A DNA stretch of 64,000 nt from Streptomyces sp. WZ.A104 (GCF_002382885.1 NZ_NWVL01000008.1:1-64000); one strand, 5' to 3'. Positions 45,459 to 55,674 are shown, counted from the stretch's first letter. Made by a program: numbers and translations. The notes: generated from the letters alone by a model not told the origin.

Positions 45459-47501
45459 ATGGATGTGACCGGGACGGTGACCGAGACCCCTGCGGGCGAC
45501 GAGAGCGAGGCACTGCGGACACTGCACCGCGTCTTCGGGTACGAGTCGTTCCGCGGCGAGCAGGGTGCGGTCATCGAGCATGTGGTGGCGGGCGGCGACG
45601 CCGTCGTGCTCATGCCGACCGGTGGCGGAAAGTCGCTCTGCTACCAGATCCCGTCCCTGGTCCGCCGCGGCACGGGCGTCGTGGTCTCCCCGCTGATCGC
45701 GCTCATGCAGGACCAGGTCGACGCCCTGAGGGCGCTCGGCGTCCGGGCCGGGTTCATGAACTCCACGCAGGACTTCGACGAGCGCCGCTCGATGGAGGCC
45801 CAGTTCCTCGCGGGCGAGCTGGACGTGCTCTACCTGGCGCCCGAGCGGCTGCGTCTGGACGCCACCCTCTCCCTGCTGGCCCGGGGCGAGATCTCCGTCT
45901 TCGCGATCGATGAGGCGCACTGCGTCGCCCAGTGGGGCCACGACTTCCGCCCCGACTACCTGGCCCTGTCCGTGCTCGGCGAGCGCTGGCCGGACGTTCC
46001 GCGCATCGCCCTGACGGCGACCGCGACCAACGCCACGCACGAGGAGATCACCCGCCGCCTCGGCATGCCGGACGCGAAGCACTTCGTCGCCAGCTTCGAC
46101 CGGCCCAACATCCAGTACCGGATCGTGCCGAAGTCCGACCCGAAGAAGCAGCTGCTCACCTTCCTCAAGGAGGAGCACGCCGGGGACGCGGGCATCGTCT
46201 ACTGTCTCTCGCGCAACTCCACCGAGAAGATCGCGGAGTATCTCTGCCGCAACGGCATCCGGGCCGTGCCCTATCACGCGGGCCTGGACGCCGGGACGCG
46301 CGCGACCCACCAGGCACGGTTCCTCCGGGAGGAGGGCCTCGTCGTCGTCGCGACGATCGCCTTCGGCATGGGGATCGACAAGCCGGACGTCCGCTTCGTC
46401 GCCCACCTCGACCTCCCCAAGTCCGTCGAGGGCTATTACCAGGAGACCGGCCGCGCGGGCCGCGACGGGGAGCCGTCGACGGCCTGGATGGCGTACGGAC
46501 TCCAGGACGTCGTCCAGCAGCGCAAGCTGATCCAGGGCGGTGAGGGCGACGAGGCGTTCCGCCGCCGGGCGTCCTCGCACCTGGACTCGATGCTGGCCCT
46601 GTGCGAGACGGTCCAGTGTCGCCGGGCCCAGCTGCTCACCTACTTCGGCCAGGAGCCCACGGCCGCCGCCTGCGGCAACTGCGACACCTGCCTCACCCCG
46701 CCGGAGACCTGGGACGGCACGGTCGTCTCGCAGAAGCTGCTCTCCACGGTGGTCCGGCTGAAGCGCGAACGGAACCAGAAGTTCGGCGCGGGCCAGATCA
46801 TCGACATCCTGCTGGGCCGCAAGACCGCCAAGGTCATCCAGTTCGACCACGACCAGCTCTCCGTCTTCGGCATCGGCGAGGAGCTGGCCGAGGCGGAGTG
46901 GCGCGGTGTGGTCCGCCAGCTGCTGGCACAGGGGCTGCTCGCGGTCGAGGGGGAGTACGGCACGCTGGTCCTCACCGAGGAGAGCGCGAGCGTCCTGGGC
47001 CGGGAGCGGGAAGTGCTGCTCCGCAAGGAGCCGAAGAAGCCGACGTCCCGTTCGTCGTCCTCGGCCGGTGGGGCCAAGGGCTCCAAGGGCAAGGCGGCCG
47101 CAGCCGACCTCCCGCCGTCCGCCGTCCCGGTCTTCGAGGCGCTGCGCGCCTGGCGCGGGGCGACGGCGAAGGAGCAGGGCGTCCCGGCGTACGTGATCTT
47201 CCACGACGCGACGCTGCGGGAGATCGCGACCGTCCACCCCACGACGATCGGGGAGCTGGGGGGCATCAGCGGCCTGGGAGAGAAGAAGCTCGCGACGTAC
47301 GGGGAGGGAGTGCTGGAGGTCCTGGCGGAGACGTCTCCGGGGCCGGTCGCGGAGGCTACGACAGCCGCCGACGCTCCCGCAGCCCGTCCGGCGGTGACCC
47401 CGGCAACCCCGGCGACCCCGGTCCGCGCGAAGGCGCCCGCGGCCCCGCAGTACAGCGACCCCGAGTTCGCCTGGGACGAGGAACCGCCCGAGTACGAGTG
47501 A
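45459..47501 (+). CDS. recQ: RecQ-family ATP-dependent DNA helicase
   Basis: 680 residues from ATG 45459 (GTG 45453 and GTG 45384 are alternatives). Walker [18 protein letters not shown] box [19 protein letters not shown], motif [14 protein letters not shown], a zinc site ([15 protein letters not shown]), winged helix, and a C-terminal HRDC domain (residues about 545-620) followed by an Ala/Pro tail. Unwinds DNA 3'-5' in recombination and fork repair. A TATCGT box at 45380-45385 is a plausible -10. Convergent with the Uma2 gene. Confidence 0.95.
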   Translation: MDVTGTVTETPAGDESEALRTLHRVFGYESFRGEQGAVIEHVVAGGDAVVLMPTGGGKSLCYQIPSLVRRGTGVVVSPLIALMQDQVDALRALGVRAGFMNSTQDFDERRSMEAQFLAGELDVLYLAPERLRLDATLSLLARGEISVFAIDEAHCVAQWGHDFRPDYLALSVLGERWPDVPRIALTATATNATHEEITRRLGMPDAKHFVASFDRPNIQYRIVPKSDPKKQLLTFLKEEHAGDAGIVYCLSRNSTEKIAEYLCRNGIRAVPYHAGLDAGTRATHQARFLREEGLVVVATIAFGMGIDKPDVRFVAHLDLPKSVEGYYQETGRAGRDGEPSTAWMAYGLQDVVQQRKLIQGGEGDEAFRRRASSHLDSMLALCETVQCRRAQLLTYFGQEPTAAACGNCDTCLTPPETWDGTVVSQKLLSTVVRLKRERNQKFGAGQIIDILLGRKTAKVIQFDHDQLSVFGIGEELAEAEWRGVVRQLLAQGLLAVEGEYGTLVLTEESASVLGREREVLLRKEPKKPTSRSSSSAGGAKGSKGKAAAADLPPSAVPVFEALRAWRGATAKEQGVPAYVIFHDATLREIATVHPTTIGELGGISGLGEKKLATYGEGVLEVLAETSPGPVAEATTAADAPAARPAVTPATPATPVRAKAPAAPQYSDPEFAWDEEPPEYE

Positions 47502-47540
47502 GTCGCGTACCGGGCGGCGGGGGTGGCGGGGCGGCGGCGC

Positions 47541-48152
47541 CTACTCCGGGTTCGCCGACCGGCGGCGGGCCGTGATGGCGGTCAGGTCAAGGTCCACGGG
47601 GAACGGCACCGACACCTTCATCCGGTCGTGGAAGATCCCCGTCGAGGTGTACGCACCGGTGGCGGGCTCCCGCTCGAAGACGTACACCACGGCACGCCCG
47701 TCGTGGTTCTCCACCCGCCAGTAGTGGGGGATCGTCGCGCGGGCGTACTTCACGGGTTTGGTCTCCCGGTCGCGGGACCGGGACTCCGGGGAGACGACCT
47801 CGATGGCCAGTCGGACCGCCTCGGCGGGGAACCGGGTCTGGCCCGGGTCCTCGATGACATCGCCGTCGATGACGATCACGTCGGGCTCGGGCCGGTTGTA
47901 CCGGTCGATGTCGATGGTGAACTCGCGCACCACTTCCAGCTCGGGCGGGGCCAAGGACTCCAACTGCCACTCGAAGAAGCTGACAGCTCGTGTATGAAAC
48001 AAGGTCTGCGGACTCACGAAAACGAGGCTCCCGTCGATCAGCTCCGTATGCGGAGGGAGATTCGGGAGTGTGTCCAGGTCATCGGCGGTCCAGCCGCCCT
48101 CGGGCGGGACCGCCCACCGCGGCTCGGAGGCCTCGGGCTCGATGCTCATCAT
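47541..48152 (-). CDS. Uma2-family (DUF820) putative restriction-like endonuclease
   Basis: 203 residues from ATG 48152, since GGGAG precedes this ATGATG pair; an ATG nine bases earlier has no ribosome site. The PD-(D/E)xK core is visible at RPEPDVIVIDGD and LAIEVVSPES with a following Lys in ETKPVKYARA. Family members are numerous in streptomycetes and cyanobacteria but their role is not established. N terminus has the typical TADDLDTLPNLPPHTELIDG. Confidence 0.88.
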   Translation of the reverse strand: MMSIEPEASEPRWAVPPEGGWTADDLDTLPNLPPHTELIDGSLVFVSPQTLFHTRAVSFFEWQLESLAPPELEVVREFTIDIDRYNRPEPDVIVIDGDVIEDPGQTRFPAEAVRLAIEVVSPESRSRDRETKPVKYARATIPHYWRVENHDGRAVVYVFEREPATGAYTSTGIFHDRMKVSVPFPVDLDLTAITARRRSANPE

Positions 48153-48280
48153 TGCTCCCATGGGGAGGAGTCTCGCGGGCTTGACCAGGGTATCCGGCGG
48201 GAACCGGGTACGGATGCCCCGAACGTGCGAACGGGCCTCGCGCGAGTGACGGGCCGGTCAGGGGCGCGGCCCCGGCGGCC

Positions 48281-48616
48281 TCAGCCCTGAGCGGGGCCCA
48301 GCCGACGGGTGTTGCCGCGGCCGCAGGCCAGGCACACCAGCCAGTCCAGCCGTTCGCCGTCCCGCTCGAACGGTTCGCCCACCACGTTGGCCTCCTCCTC
48401 GCCGCAGAACATGCAGTCCGCCCAGTCGTCCCGGAGCCGCCGCATGGTCCGCAGCGGTCCGCCGTCGGCGCTCCGCACCCCCACCCAGGGACAGGCGGCG
48501 CACTCCCACCACAGCTCGTACCGGCGGCGACGGTTCGCGGGCCGGGCGTGCGCCGGGCGGTTGCCGCAGGCCGGGCAGGCCGGGCGGGCAGAGTCGGTCG
48601 GTGTGGGGTCGGGCAT
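48281..48616 (-). CDS. Small zinc-ribbon protein, unknown
   Basis: 111 residues starting MPDPTPTDSARPACPACG. Four CxxC-type pairs (CPACG, CAACPW, CMFCGE, CLACGRG) predict two zinc ribbons. GGGGAC precedes the ATG. It follows the GPP34 gene by 7 nt and is probably in its operon. No enzyme motif; may bind nucleic acid or protein. Confidence 0.72.
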   Translation of the reverse strand: MPDPTPTDSARPACPACGNRPAHARPANRRRRYELWWECAACPWVGVRSADGGPLRTMRRLRDDWADCMFCGEEEANVVGEPFERDGERLDWLVCLACGRGNTRRLGPAQG

Positions 48617-48623
48617 GGTCCCC

Positions 48624-49352
48624 TCAGTCCCCACCCCCGCCCCCGCCACACCCACCGCCACCCCCGCCGTCGCTCCAGCCCCCGCCGTCACCGCTTCCGC
48701 TGTTGGAGCGGTCCTGCTTGACGTTGCGGTAGACCGCCAGGGCGGTCCACTGGGCGCGGAGCAGGAGCTTCATCGCGGGCCGGCTTCCGCGGCCCTGGGC
48801 GCTCAGGGTGGTGGCGAGGCCGGTGGCGGCGGCCAGGGCTGCCAGGATGCGGCTGCGCTGGTCGGGGAAGCCGTAGGCCTCGGCGTGCTGGAAGCGCCGG
48901 AGGGCCGCCGCGCACAGGTCCGGGTGGACCGGGAAATGGCGCTGGTAGGGGAACAGGCCGAGGAAGCGGCGGGTCTCCCGGCTCAGGAGGCCGCGCTGGA
49001 CCAGGGCGTCCAGGTGGTTCTCCTCCGCGTACTGCGCGTGCTGCCGTACCCACCTCTTGGCGTTGGTCCCGGAGCGGAAGCGGCTCTTGCTCGGCGGGTC
49101 CAGCGTGCGCAGCAGGGAGGCGAGCAGCGGGTCGGCCGGGTCCAGGGGGTTGACCACCTGGACCCGGCCGCGCTCCTCGCGTATCCGCCCCTGGAGCTCC
49201 AGCTCGGCCAGGACCGCGCCGGCCGTGGCGTAACGCAGGTAGCCGCGGGCGCAGAGCGGCTTGCCGCGCTGGGGGTCCAGCGCGAGCAGCAGCATCTCCT
49301 CGGGCAGTGTCAGGGCGGGGGAGGAGGCGGGTGAGGAGGCGGGGGAGCTCAT
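48624..49352 (-). CDS. GPP34 (GOLPH3/Vps74-like) phosphoprotein
   Basis: 242 residues. LTLPEEMLLLALDPQRGKP at the start and the ELELQGRI and NHLDALVQRGLL segments match the GOLPH3/Vps74 fold, whose eukaryotic members bind phosphatidylinositol-4-phosphate. The C terminus is an extreme Gly run with one Cys ([13 protein letters not shown]). Actinobacterial members are of unknown role. Its ATG overlaps the fumarylacetoacetase stop (ATGA), so the two are translationally coupled. Confidence 0.85.
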   Translation of the reverse strand: MSSPASSPASSPALTLPEEMLLLALDPQRGKPLCARGYLRYATAGAVLAELELQGRIREERGRVQVVNPLDPADPLLASLLRTLDPPSKSRFRSGTNAKRWVRQHAQYAEENHLDALVQRGLLSRETRRFLGLFPYQRHFPVHPDLCAAALRRFQHAEAYGFPDQRSRILAALAAATGLATTLSAQGRGSRPAMKLLLRAQWTALAVYRNVKQDRSNSGSGDGGGWSDGGGGGGCGGGGGGD

Positions 49353-50578
49353 GGCGCGGTGACGATCCTTCCGGTCACGTCGCCGAGGCCCACGCGGGTG
49401 CCGTGCGGGCCGGGGGCCCAGGCGGTCAGGGTGACCGTGTCGCCGTCCTCCAGGAACGTCCGCTTGCCCTCGGGGAGTTCCAGGGCGTCGCGGCCGTTCC
49501 AGGTGAGCTCCAGCAGCGAGCCGCGCTGGGTGGGCTCGGGACCGCTGACCGTGCCGGAGCCGTACAGGTCGCCGGTGCGCAGCGACGCGCCGTTGACCGT
49601 CATATGGGCGAGCTGCTGGGCGGCCGTCCAGTACATCGAGGCGAACGGCGGCTCGGCGACGACCTGGCCGTTGATCTCCACGGAGATCCGGATGTCGAAG
49701 CCGCCCGGCTCCTCGTCCGCGGAGTCGTCGAGGTAGGGGAGGAGGGGGAAGTCCCGGGCCGGGGGCGCGGTGCGGGCCGCGTCCAGGGCCTCCAGCGGGG
49801 TGACCCAGGCGGAGACGGAGGTGGCGAAGGACTTGCCGAGGAACGGGCCGAGCGGCACGTACTCCCAGGCCTGGAGGTCGCGCGCGGACCAGTCGTTGAG
49901 GAGGAAGAGCCCGAAGACGTGCTCGCGGAAGTCGGCGAGCGGGACGGGAGTGCCGTGGGCGGAGGGGACGCCGACGACGAAGCCGACCTCGGCCTCGATG
50001 TCCAGCTTCACCGAGGGCCCGAAGACGGGTGCCGGGTCGGTGGGGGCCTTGCGCTGGCCGCTGGGGCGCGCCACGTCCGTGCCGGAGACCACGACGGTGC
50101 CGGAGCGGCCGTGGTAACCGATCGGCAGGTGCTTCCAGTTGGGGGTGAGTGCGTCGCCGTCCGGCCGGAAGATCTTTCCGACGTTGGTGGCGTGGTGCTC
50201 GCTGGCGTAGAAGTCGACGTAGTCCGCGACCTCGTACGGCAGGTGCAGGGTCACCGTGTCCACCGGGTGCAGCAGCGGTTCGATGTCCGCGCGGTGGGCG
50301 GGGACCGTCAGCCAGGCGGTGAGCGCGCGGCGTACGTCCCGCCAGGCGGTGCGGCCCGCCGCGAGCAGCGGCGTCAGGCTCGGCTGGGCGAGCAGCCCCG
50401 CGTACGGGGAGCCCAGCGCGTGGGCGGCGGCCCCGGCGTCCAGGACGTGGTTGCCGATGCGGACGCCGACCCGGCGGTCCTCGGGGTGGCCGGGGGTGGA
50501 GAACACACCGTACGGAAGGTTGTGCGGGCCGAAGGGGTCGCCCTCGGCCAGATCGAGCGGGCTGCTCTGCTCGGGCAT
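49349..50578 (-). CDS. fahA: Fumarylacetoacetase
   Basis: 409 residues, the full length of the family. Metal and catalytic residues lie in DFYASEHHATNVG, KLDIEAEVGFVVG and NDWSARDLQAWEYVPLGPF; the SGTVSGPEPTQRGSLLEL segment is also typical. It splits fumarylacetoacetate to fumarate and acetoacetate, the last step of tyrosine/homogentisate breakdown. No other tyrosine-pathway gene is in the window. Confidence 0.95.
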   Translation of the reverse strand: MPEQSSPLDLAEGDPFGPHNLPYGVFSTPGHPEDRRVGVRIGNHVLDAGAAAHALGSPYAGLLAQPSLTPLLAAGRTAWRDVRRALTAWLTVPAHRADIEPLLHPVDTVTLHLPYEVADYVDFYASEHHATNVGKIFRPDGDALTPNWKHLPIGYHGRSGTVVVSGTDVARPSGQRKAPTDPAPVFGPSVKLDIEAEVGFVVGVPSAHGTPVPLADFREHVFGLFLLNDWSARDLQAWEYVPLGPFLGKSFATSVSAWVTPLEALDAARTAPPARDFPLLPYLDDSADEEPGGFDIRISVEINGQVVAEPPFASMYWTAAQQLAHMTVNGASLRTGDLYGSGTVSGPEPTQRGSLLELTWNGRDALELPEGKRTFLEDGDTVTLTAWAPGPHGTRVGLGDVTGRIVTAP

Positions 50579-50710
50579 GTGGTGCTGCCTCGCTTTCCAG
50601 GTCGCGTTGAGGACACGTTACGTCGGTGCTCCTACCCAGCGGCAGTGCCCTGACTATCCCCAACTGCGCACATTGCCCGGAAAGTTCGTAAGGTTCCCGG
50701 GGTTTCCTGG

Positions 50711-50740
50711 CCGGGTCCCCCGGAAATCCGGGGGACCCGG
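50711..50740 (-). terminator. Terminator of the CocE/NonD hydrolase gene
   Basis: CCGGGTCCCCCGG (50711-50723) and its complement (50728-50740) with an AAAT loop, 83 nt beyond the hydrolase stop on the minus strand. Confidence 0.7.
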
Positions 50741-50755
50741 GAACGAAACATGGCT

Positions 50756-50837
50756 CCGCTCAGCCCGCCGTGCGGCGAAACGCGACCCCGTTCGGCCCGC
50801 CGCGCGACGAGGCACGCCCCGCTCAGCCCGCCGTGCG
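50756..50837. repeat. Three ~31-bp repeats spanning the hydrolase stop codon
   Basis: CCGCTCAGCCCGCCGTGCG at 50756-50774 and 50819-50837 with a degenerate copy at 50788-50806. The last copy contains the stop codon and final codons of the hydrolase; the others are beyond the stop. Confidence 0.8.
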
Positions 50838-52817
50838 CGGAATCCGCTTCTCCCAGGTGCGGTGGAAGACGATCTCGTCGCCGTCCTTGCAGATCACCTC
50901 GTCGGAGGTGATGAAGTCGTGGTCGTCGGCGGTGATCTCCGAGCGCGTCTCGATCTTCACGTCCCAGGCCATCTCCGGCCGGTGCAGCCGGATCGTCCAG
51001 TCGGACCGGGTCCGAGGGGAGAGCGGGTCGTCCTGCTGGACTGTGTACACCTCCAGAGCGTTCTCGGTGAATTCGAGGCCGTCGGGGTAGACCCGCGTAC
51101 CGCCGTAGCGGGGGTCGACCTCCAGCCGCCATTCGCCCTTGGCGACATCGCGGACGACGAGGCGTTCGGGGCGCGGCTCCTCCAGGGTGACGGGGTGGAC
51201 CACGCCGAGCGGTTCGGACTGTTCCGGTTCGCCGAAGCTGATGGCCGGGTCCTCGGTGTGACGGCGCACCGGCAGTTCGACGAAGCTGCCGTCCGCGTCG
51301 AGGGTGAACCCCGCCGAGCCGGCCTGCGGCCAGATCCAGGGCCAGTACGAGGAGGAGATCGCGAGCCGGATGCGGTGGCCGGGCGGGAAGGTGTGCCCGA
51401 TGCCGTTGAGGTCGAAGACCACGTCCTCGGTCTCGCCCGGCGGCCAGTCGTCGGTGCGGTCGCGGCCGTGCCGGGCGGCGAGGTTGAGGGCGCCCCGGGT
51501 GACGAGTGTGGAGGAGCCGTCGGGGGCGACGTCGCAGAGGCGGGCGATGGCCTGGCCGCGCGGCACGGCCATCCGGATGCGGAGCTTCACCCGGGGGCGG
51601 CCGAGGATCTCGATCGGCGCGTCGGCGACCGGGAACTCGAACGACACCGACTTCGCGTCCTCGTCGCGCTGGTCCGGCGGCAGGTCCGCGTCGTTGCCGA
51701 ACGGGAAGAAGCGGCCCGCGTCAAGGCCGGTCTGCTGCGGCGAGGCGACGATCCGCTCGCCGCCCTGGAGGGCGTACGCCACCGGGGTCACGTTCTCCGA
51801 GGGCCAGGAGGCGTCCCCGACCCAGCGGCCCGGCAGTGACTCGTACACGGTGGCGGGCGGGTGCGAGCCGCTGATCCAGGAGCGCAGCAGCGGCTCCGCC
51901 ATCACCCCGGTCTCCTTGCCCTTGAGGTGCTGGTCCCACCAGCGCAGGGTCTCCTGGAGAAAGCCGATCCCCGGTCCCGGCGGCAGCCCCCGGTCGGGGT
52001 ACTGGTGCGACCACGGGCCGATGATTCCGCGCACCCGCTCCGGGGCGAGGTGCTGGACGAGGCGTAGGACGGTGTCGCGGTACGGGTCGTGCCAGCCGCC
52101 GACCGCGAGGACGTTCGCCTTGATCGCCCCGTAGTCCTCGCAGACGCTGCCGTGCTTCCAGTAGTCGTCGCGGCTCTGGTGGGCCAGCCAGGTGTGGATG
52201 AAGGGGTCGACGGCCTCCAGCCGCTTCAGCCACATCTCCTTCCAGGCGTCGCCGACCTGTGCGGGGTCCGGCGGGCGGCAGACGAAGGCGAGCATCGTGG
52301 CGGCCCAGGCGTGCATGTCCACGGCGAGGACGGAGCCGCCCATGTAGTGGACGTCGTTGTCGTAGCGGTCGTCGGCCGAGCAGACGGTGACGATCGCCTT
52401 CAGCGGCTCCGGGGCGAGGGCCGCGATCTGGAGCGAGTTGAAGCCGCCCCAGGAGATCCCGAACATCCCGACCCGGCCGGAGCACCACTCCTGCTGGGCC
52501 AGCCAGTGGACGACGGCGACTCCGTCCTCCAGCTCCTGCGGGTCGTACTCGTCGCCCGGCAGCCCCTCGCTGTTGCCGTGACCGCGTACGTCGACCCGTA
52601 CGGAGGCGTAGCCGTGGCCCGCGTACCAGGGGTGACGCTGCCAGTCGCGCGGGGCGGTCCAGTCGCTGAGCCGGTAGGGCAGGTACTCCAGCAGGGCGGG
52701 GACCGGCTCGTCGGTCAGCGGGCGCCAGATCCGGGCGTAGAGCCGGGTGCCGTCGGACAGCGGGATGTACACGTCCTCGTGGGTCGTCTCGTAAGGGAAC
52801 TCGGTCGTGATGTTCAT
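50823..52817 (-). CDS. CocE/NonD-family serine hydrolase
   Basis: 664 residues. X-Pro dipeptidyl-peptidase-like alpha/beta domain with nucleophile Ser122 in GMFGISWGGFNS, the VRVDVRGHGNSEG strand-loop, and the GIIGPWSHQYPDRG segment carrying the catalytic His; a C-terminal jelly-roll domain begins about residue 400. Hydrolyses esters or amides; substrate unknown. No signal peptide, so cytoplasmic. It precedes, on the same strand, the fahA gene but with a terminator between, and follows the POT transporter. Confidence 0.9.
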   Translation of the reverse strand: MNITTEFPYETTHEDVYIPLSDGTRLYARIWRPLTDEPVPALLEYLPYRLSDWTAPRDWQRHPWYAGHGYASVRVDVRGHGNSEGLPGDEYDPQELEDGVAVVHWLAQQEWCSGRVGMFGISWGGFNSLQIAALAPEPLKAIVTVCSADDRYDNDVHYMGGSVLAVDMHAWAATMLAFVCRPPDPAQVGDAWKEMWLKRLEAVDPFIHTWLAHQSRDDYWKHGSVCEDYGAIKANVLAVGGWHDPYRDTVLRLVQHLAPERVRGIIGPWSHQYPDRGLPPGPGIGFLQETLRWWDQHLKGKETGVMAEPLLRSWISGSHPPATVYESLPGRWVGDASWPSENVTPVAYALQGGERIVASPQQTGLDAGRFFPFGNDADLPPDQRDEDAKSVSFEFPVADAPIEILGRPRVKLRIRMAVPRGQAIARLCDVAPDGSSTLVTRGALNLAARHGRDRTDDWPPGETEDVVFDLNGIGHTFPPGHRIRLAISSSYWPWIWPQAGSAGFTLDADGSFVELPVRRHTEDPAISFGEPEQSEPLGVVHPVTLEEPRPERLVVRDVAKGEWRLEVDPRYGGTRVYPDGLEFTENALEVYTVQQDDPLSPRTRSDWTIRLHRPEMAWDVKIETRSEITADDHDFITSDEVICKDGDEIVFHRTWEKRIPRTAG

Positions 52818-52893
52818 GGGTCACCTCGATGTACGACGACGCGGGGCGGAGGAGTGGCCGAGGGGCGGGTCGGCGGGCGGGTCGGCGGGCGGG

Positions 52894-53017
52894 GTACTCG
52901 GATGGTGTACGGGTTGATGGGCAGGTGTTCGGACGGCGTGCGGGTTGGATGGCTGGTGCTCGGACGGTGTACGGGCCGGTGGCCGGGATGCTCGGATGGC
53001 GTACGGGTCAGTGGACG
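52894..53017. repeat. Four 31-bp tandem repeats at the stop of the POT transporter gene
   Basis: Units start at 52894, 52925, 52956 and 52987, pattern GTGCTCGGACGGTGTACGGG then 11 variable bases. The last unit includes the transporter stop (53008-53010) read on the minus strand; three lie beyond it. To the left, 52861-52893 holds a shorter GGCGGGTC repeat. Confidence 0.85.
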
Positions 53018-54516
53018 GGGTGCATCGTGCGCTTCAGCCAGGGCGCGGCGACGATCATCGCGACCCCGGCCGCCACCGCGATCGCCCCGTTGACGCCGAA
53101 GTACGCGGGGTTGGAGACCTGGCCGTACAGCTTCACGATCTGGGCCTGGATGCCGTTGGCCAGGGCGAGGGAGAGGAACCACAGCGCCATCGTCTGGCTG
53201 GCGAACGCCTTCGGGGCGAGCTTGGTGGTGGCGGACATGCCGGAGGTCTCCAGCAGGACGTCGCCGAGGCCGAGCAGCAGATACGAGCCGACGATCCACC
53301 AGGCCGCCATCCGGTACACGTCGTCCGCGTGGCCGGAGGTGGGCAGGACCATCAGCAGGAAGGAGAGCCCGCCGAGGATCACGCCGAACGCGATCTTGTT
53401 GGAGGCGTGCGGCTGGCGGGGGCCCATCCTGACCCAGACGGCGGCTACCACCGGGGCGAGCGCCACCTCGAAGGCGCCGAGCGCGGAGGCGTACCAGCTG
53501 GCGGGGAAGTGGAAGCCGAGGATCTCGGTCCGGGCGTTGGCGGACGCGAGCAGCATCATCGTCGAGTACGCCTGGAAGAGGATGAAGTTGAAGACGACGG
53601 ACCCGAGGAAGAGGACGACGTACGGGCGGAGCCTGCCGCGCTCCTCGGCGGTGACCCGGGGGGAGCGGAACATCACCACGAAGTAGACGACCGGCGCGAT
53701 CACCGAGACGGCGGTGAGGACATCGACGAACCGGTCCATGGTGAGCCAGCCGGCCAGGGCCAGCGCGGTGGCCAGGACGGCGGCCACCACAGCCCCGCCG
53801 ATGATCATCCGCACCGCGCGGCGCATCGCGTCGGGGGCCAGCGCGAATTCGGCGGCGTGCCTACGCCCGGCCAGGTGACGGCGGCCCGCGACGTACTGGA
53901 TCAGGCCGAAGGTCATCCCGATCGCGGCGGCCGAGAAGCCCCAGTGCCAGCTCCAGTTCTCGCCGAGCCAGCCGGTGATCAGCGGTCCGGCGAAGGCGCC
54001 GATGTTGATGCCCATGTAGTAGAGGGCGAAGCCGGCGTCGCGCCGCTCGTCCTCGGTGCGGTAGAGCTTGCCGACCATGGAGGCGACGTTGGGCTTGAGC
54101 AGGCCTGTTCCGGCGCTGATCAGGCCGAGGCCCACCCAGGTCATCGCGTCGGTGGGCACGGCCATCGAGTAGTGGCCGCAGGCGATGAGGACGCCGCCGT
54201 ACAGGACGGCCCGGTACGAGCCGAGGATCCGGTCGGCCAGCCAGCCGCCCGCGACCGAGACCAGATAGACCAGGGTCCCGTACGCGGCCGACACGGAGGC
54301 GGCGGTGCCGGGGTTCATGCCCATGCCGCCGTTCGCCACCGAGTCGGCGAAGAACAGCACCAGGATCGCCTGCATGCCGAGGAACGAGAACCGCTCCCAG
54401 ACCTCCAGACCGGACAGCGTCATCAGGCCCCGCGGTTGCCCGAAGAAGGCATGATCGTCTTCAGGTGGCGGCTTGGCCTGCTCGGTGTCGGCGGCGGTGT
54501 TGGACAAGGCGGACAC
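53008..54516 (-). CDS. POT/PTR-family proton-dependent peptide transporter
   Basis: 502 residues, 12-14 membrane helices. The N-terminal LSGLEVWERFSFLGMQAILVLFF carries the ExxER-like proton motif of this family, and GTGLLKPNVASMVGKLY plus FALYYMGINIGAFAGP are POT signatures. Imports di- and tripeptides. GTG 54516 is chosen because TACGAT (54527-54522) places transcription start on it, implying a leaderless mRNA. Divergent from the polyprenyl synthase gene. Confidence 0.92.
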   Translation of the reverse strand: MSALSNTAADTEQAKPPPEDDHAFFGQPRGLMTLSGLEVWERFSFLGMQAILVLFFADSVANGGMGMNPGTAASVSAAYGTLVYLVSVAGGWLADRILGSYRAVLYGGVLIACGHYSMAVPTDAMTWVGLGLISAGTGLLKPNVASMVGKLYRTEDERRDAGFALYYMGINIGAFAGPLITGWLGENWSWHWGFSAAAIGMTFGLIQYVAGRRHLAGRRHAAEFALAPDAMRRAVRMIIGGAVVAAVLATALALAGWLTMDRFVDVLTAVSVIAPVVYFVVMFRSPRVTAEERGRLRPYVVLFLGSVVFNFILFQAYSTMMLLASANARTEILGFHFPASWYASALGAFEVALAPVVAAVWVRMGPRQPHASNKIAFGVILGGLSFLLMVLPTSGHADDVYRMAAWWIVGSYLLLGLGDVLLETSGMSATTKLAPKAFASQTMALWFLSLALANGIQAQIVKLYGQVSNPAYFGVNGAIAVAAGVAMIVAAPWLKRTMHPVH

Positions 54517-54663
54517 TCCCGATCGTATGAGCTGATCACGAACATACCGGCGGTCGCGGGAAGCCGCCCACGGTGATCCAAAGGGGACCGGATACGCTGA
54601 GTTGAATGAAGACAGCGACACATCGACATTGCGTGTGATCGTCAGCAGACAGGAGATGCCCTC

Positions 54664-55674
54664 GTGACCGTCGTCGGGCCGTTCGGACTGCACGTGCGGG
54701 ACCAGGCTCTTGAGGCCGATGTCCAGTCGGGCCTGGCCGCTGTCGAGGCGGGGCTGCTCGAAGCCACCAAGAGTGATGTGCCCTTCATCACGGAGGCCGC
54801 CCAGCACCTGGTGCGGGCGGGGGGCAAGCGCTTCCGCCCGTTGCTGGTCATGCTCGCGTCACAGTTCGGTGATCCGGACGCCCCGGGCGTCGTGCCCTCG
54901 GCCGTCGTCGTCGAGCTGACGCACCTGGCCACGCTGTACCACGACGACGTGATGGACGAGGCGGACGTGCGGCGCGGGGTGCCCAGCGCCAACACCCGCT
55001 GGGGCAACTCGGTGGCCGTCCTCACCGGCGACTTCCTGTTCGCCCGTGCCTCCCACATCCTGGCCGACCTCGGCCCCGAGGCGGTCCGCATCCAGGCGGA
55101 GGCCTTCGAGCGGCTCGTCACCGGCCAGATCCTGGAGACCGCGGGCCCGCGCGACGGCCGCGACCCGGTCGACCACTACCTGGACGTCCTCAGCGGCAAG
55201 ACCGGCTCGCTGGTCGCCGTCTCCGGCCGGCTCGGCGCGATGATGTCCGGGGCGGACGAGCGGACCGTGGACATCCTCACGCAGTACGGGGAGCGGCTCG
55301 GCATCGCCTTCCAGCTCGCCGACGACGTCCTCGACATCGCCTCGGACTCCCACGAGTCCGGCAAGACCCCCGGCACCGATCTGCGCGAGGGCATCCCGAC
55401 CCTCCCGGTCCTGCGGCTGCGCGCCCAGGCCGCCGAGGACGGCAAGCCCGACGACCTGGAGCTCGTCGAACTGCTCGACGGCGACCTGAGCGACGACGCA
55501 GTCCTCACCGAGGCGCTGCGCCGACTGCGCGCCCACCCGGCGCTGGAGCAGGCCCGCAAGGACACCGTGCGTTACGCCCAGGAGGCGCGCGCCACGCTGG
55601 CGCCGCTGCCCGAGGGGTACGCGAAGTCCGCGCTGGAGGAGCTGTGCGACGCGGTGGTCCACCGGGCGGGCTGA
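54664..55674 (+). CDS. Long-chain polyprenyl diphosphate synthase
   Basis: 336 residues from GTG 54664 (AGGAG 10 nt upstream). Aspartate-rich motifs DDVMDE (94-99) and DDVLD (220-224) bind the diphosphates through Mg. The residue five before the first motif is Ala89 (HLATLYHDD), which in this family permits long products, so a C35-C50 chain for menaquinone is more likely than farnesyl or geranylgeranyl. It fits with menG and the menJ-like gene in the same window. A repeat array follows and overlaps its stop. Confidence 0.92.
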   Translation: MTVVGPFGLHVRDQALEADVQSGLAAVEAGLLEATKSDVPFITEAAQHLVRAGGKRFRPLLVMLASQFGDPDAPGVVPSAVVVELTHLATLYHDDVMDEADVRRGVPSANTRWGNSVAVLTGDFLFARASHILADLGPEAVRIQAEAFERLVTGQILETAGPRDGRDPVDHYLDVLSGKTGSLVAVSGRLGAMMSGADERTVDILTQYGERLGIAFQLADDVLDIASDSHESGKTPGTDLREGIPTLPVLRLRAQAAEDGKPDDLELVELLDGDLSDDAVLTEALRRLRAHPALEQARKDTVRYAQEARATLAPLPEGYAKSALEELCDAVVHRAG

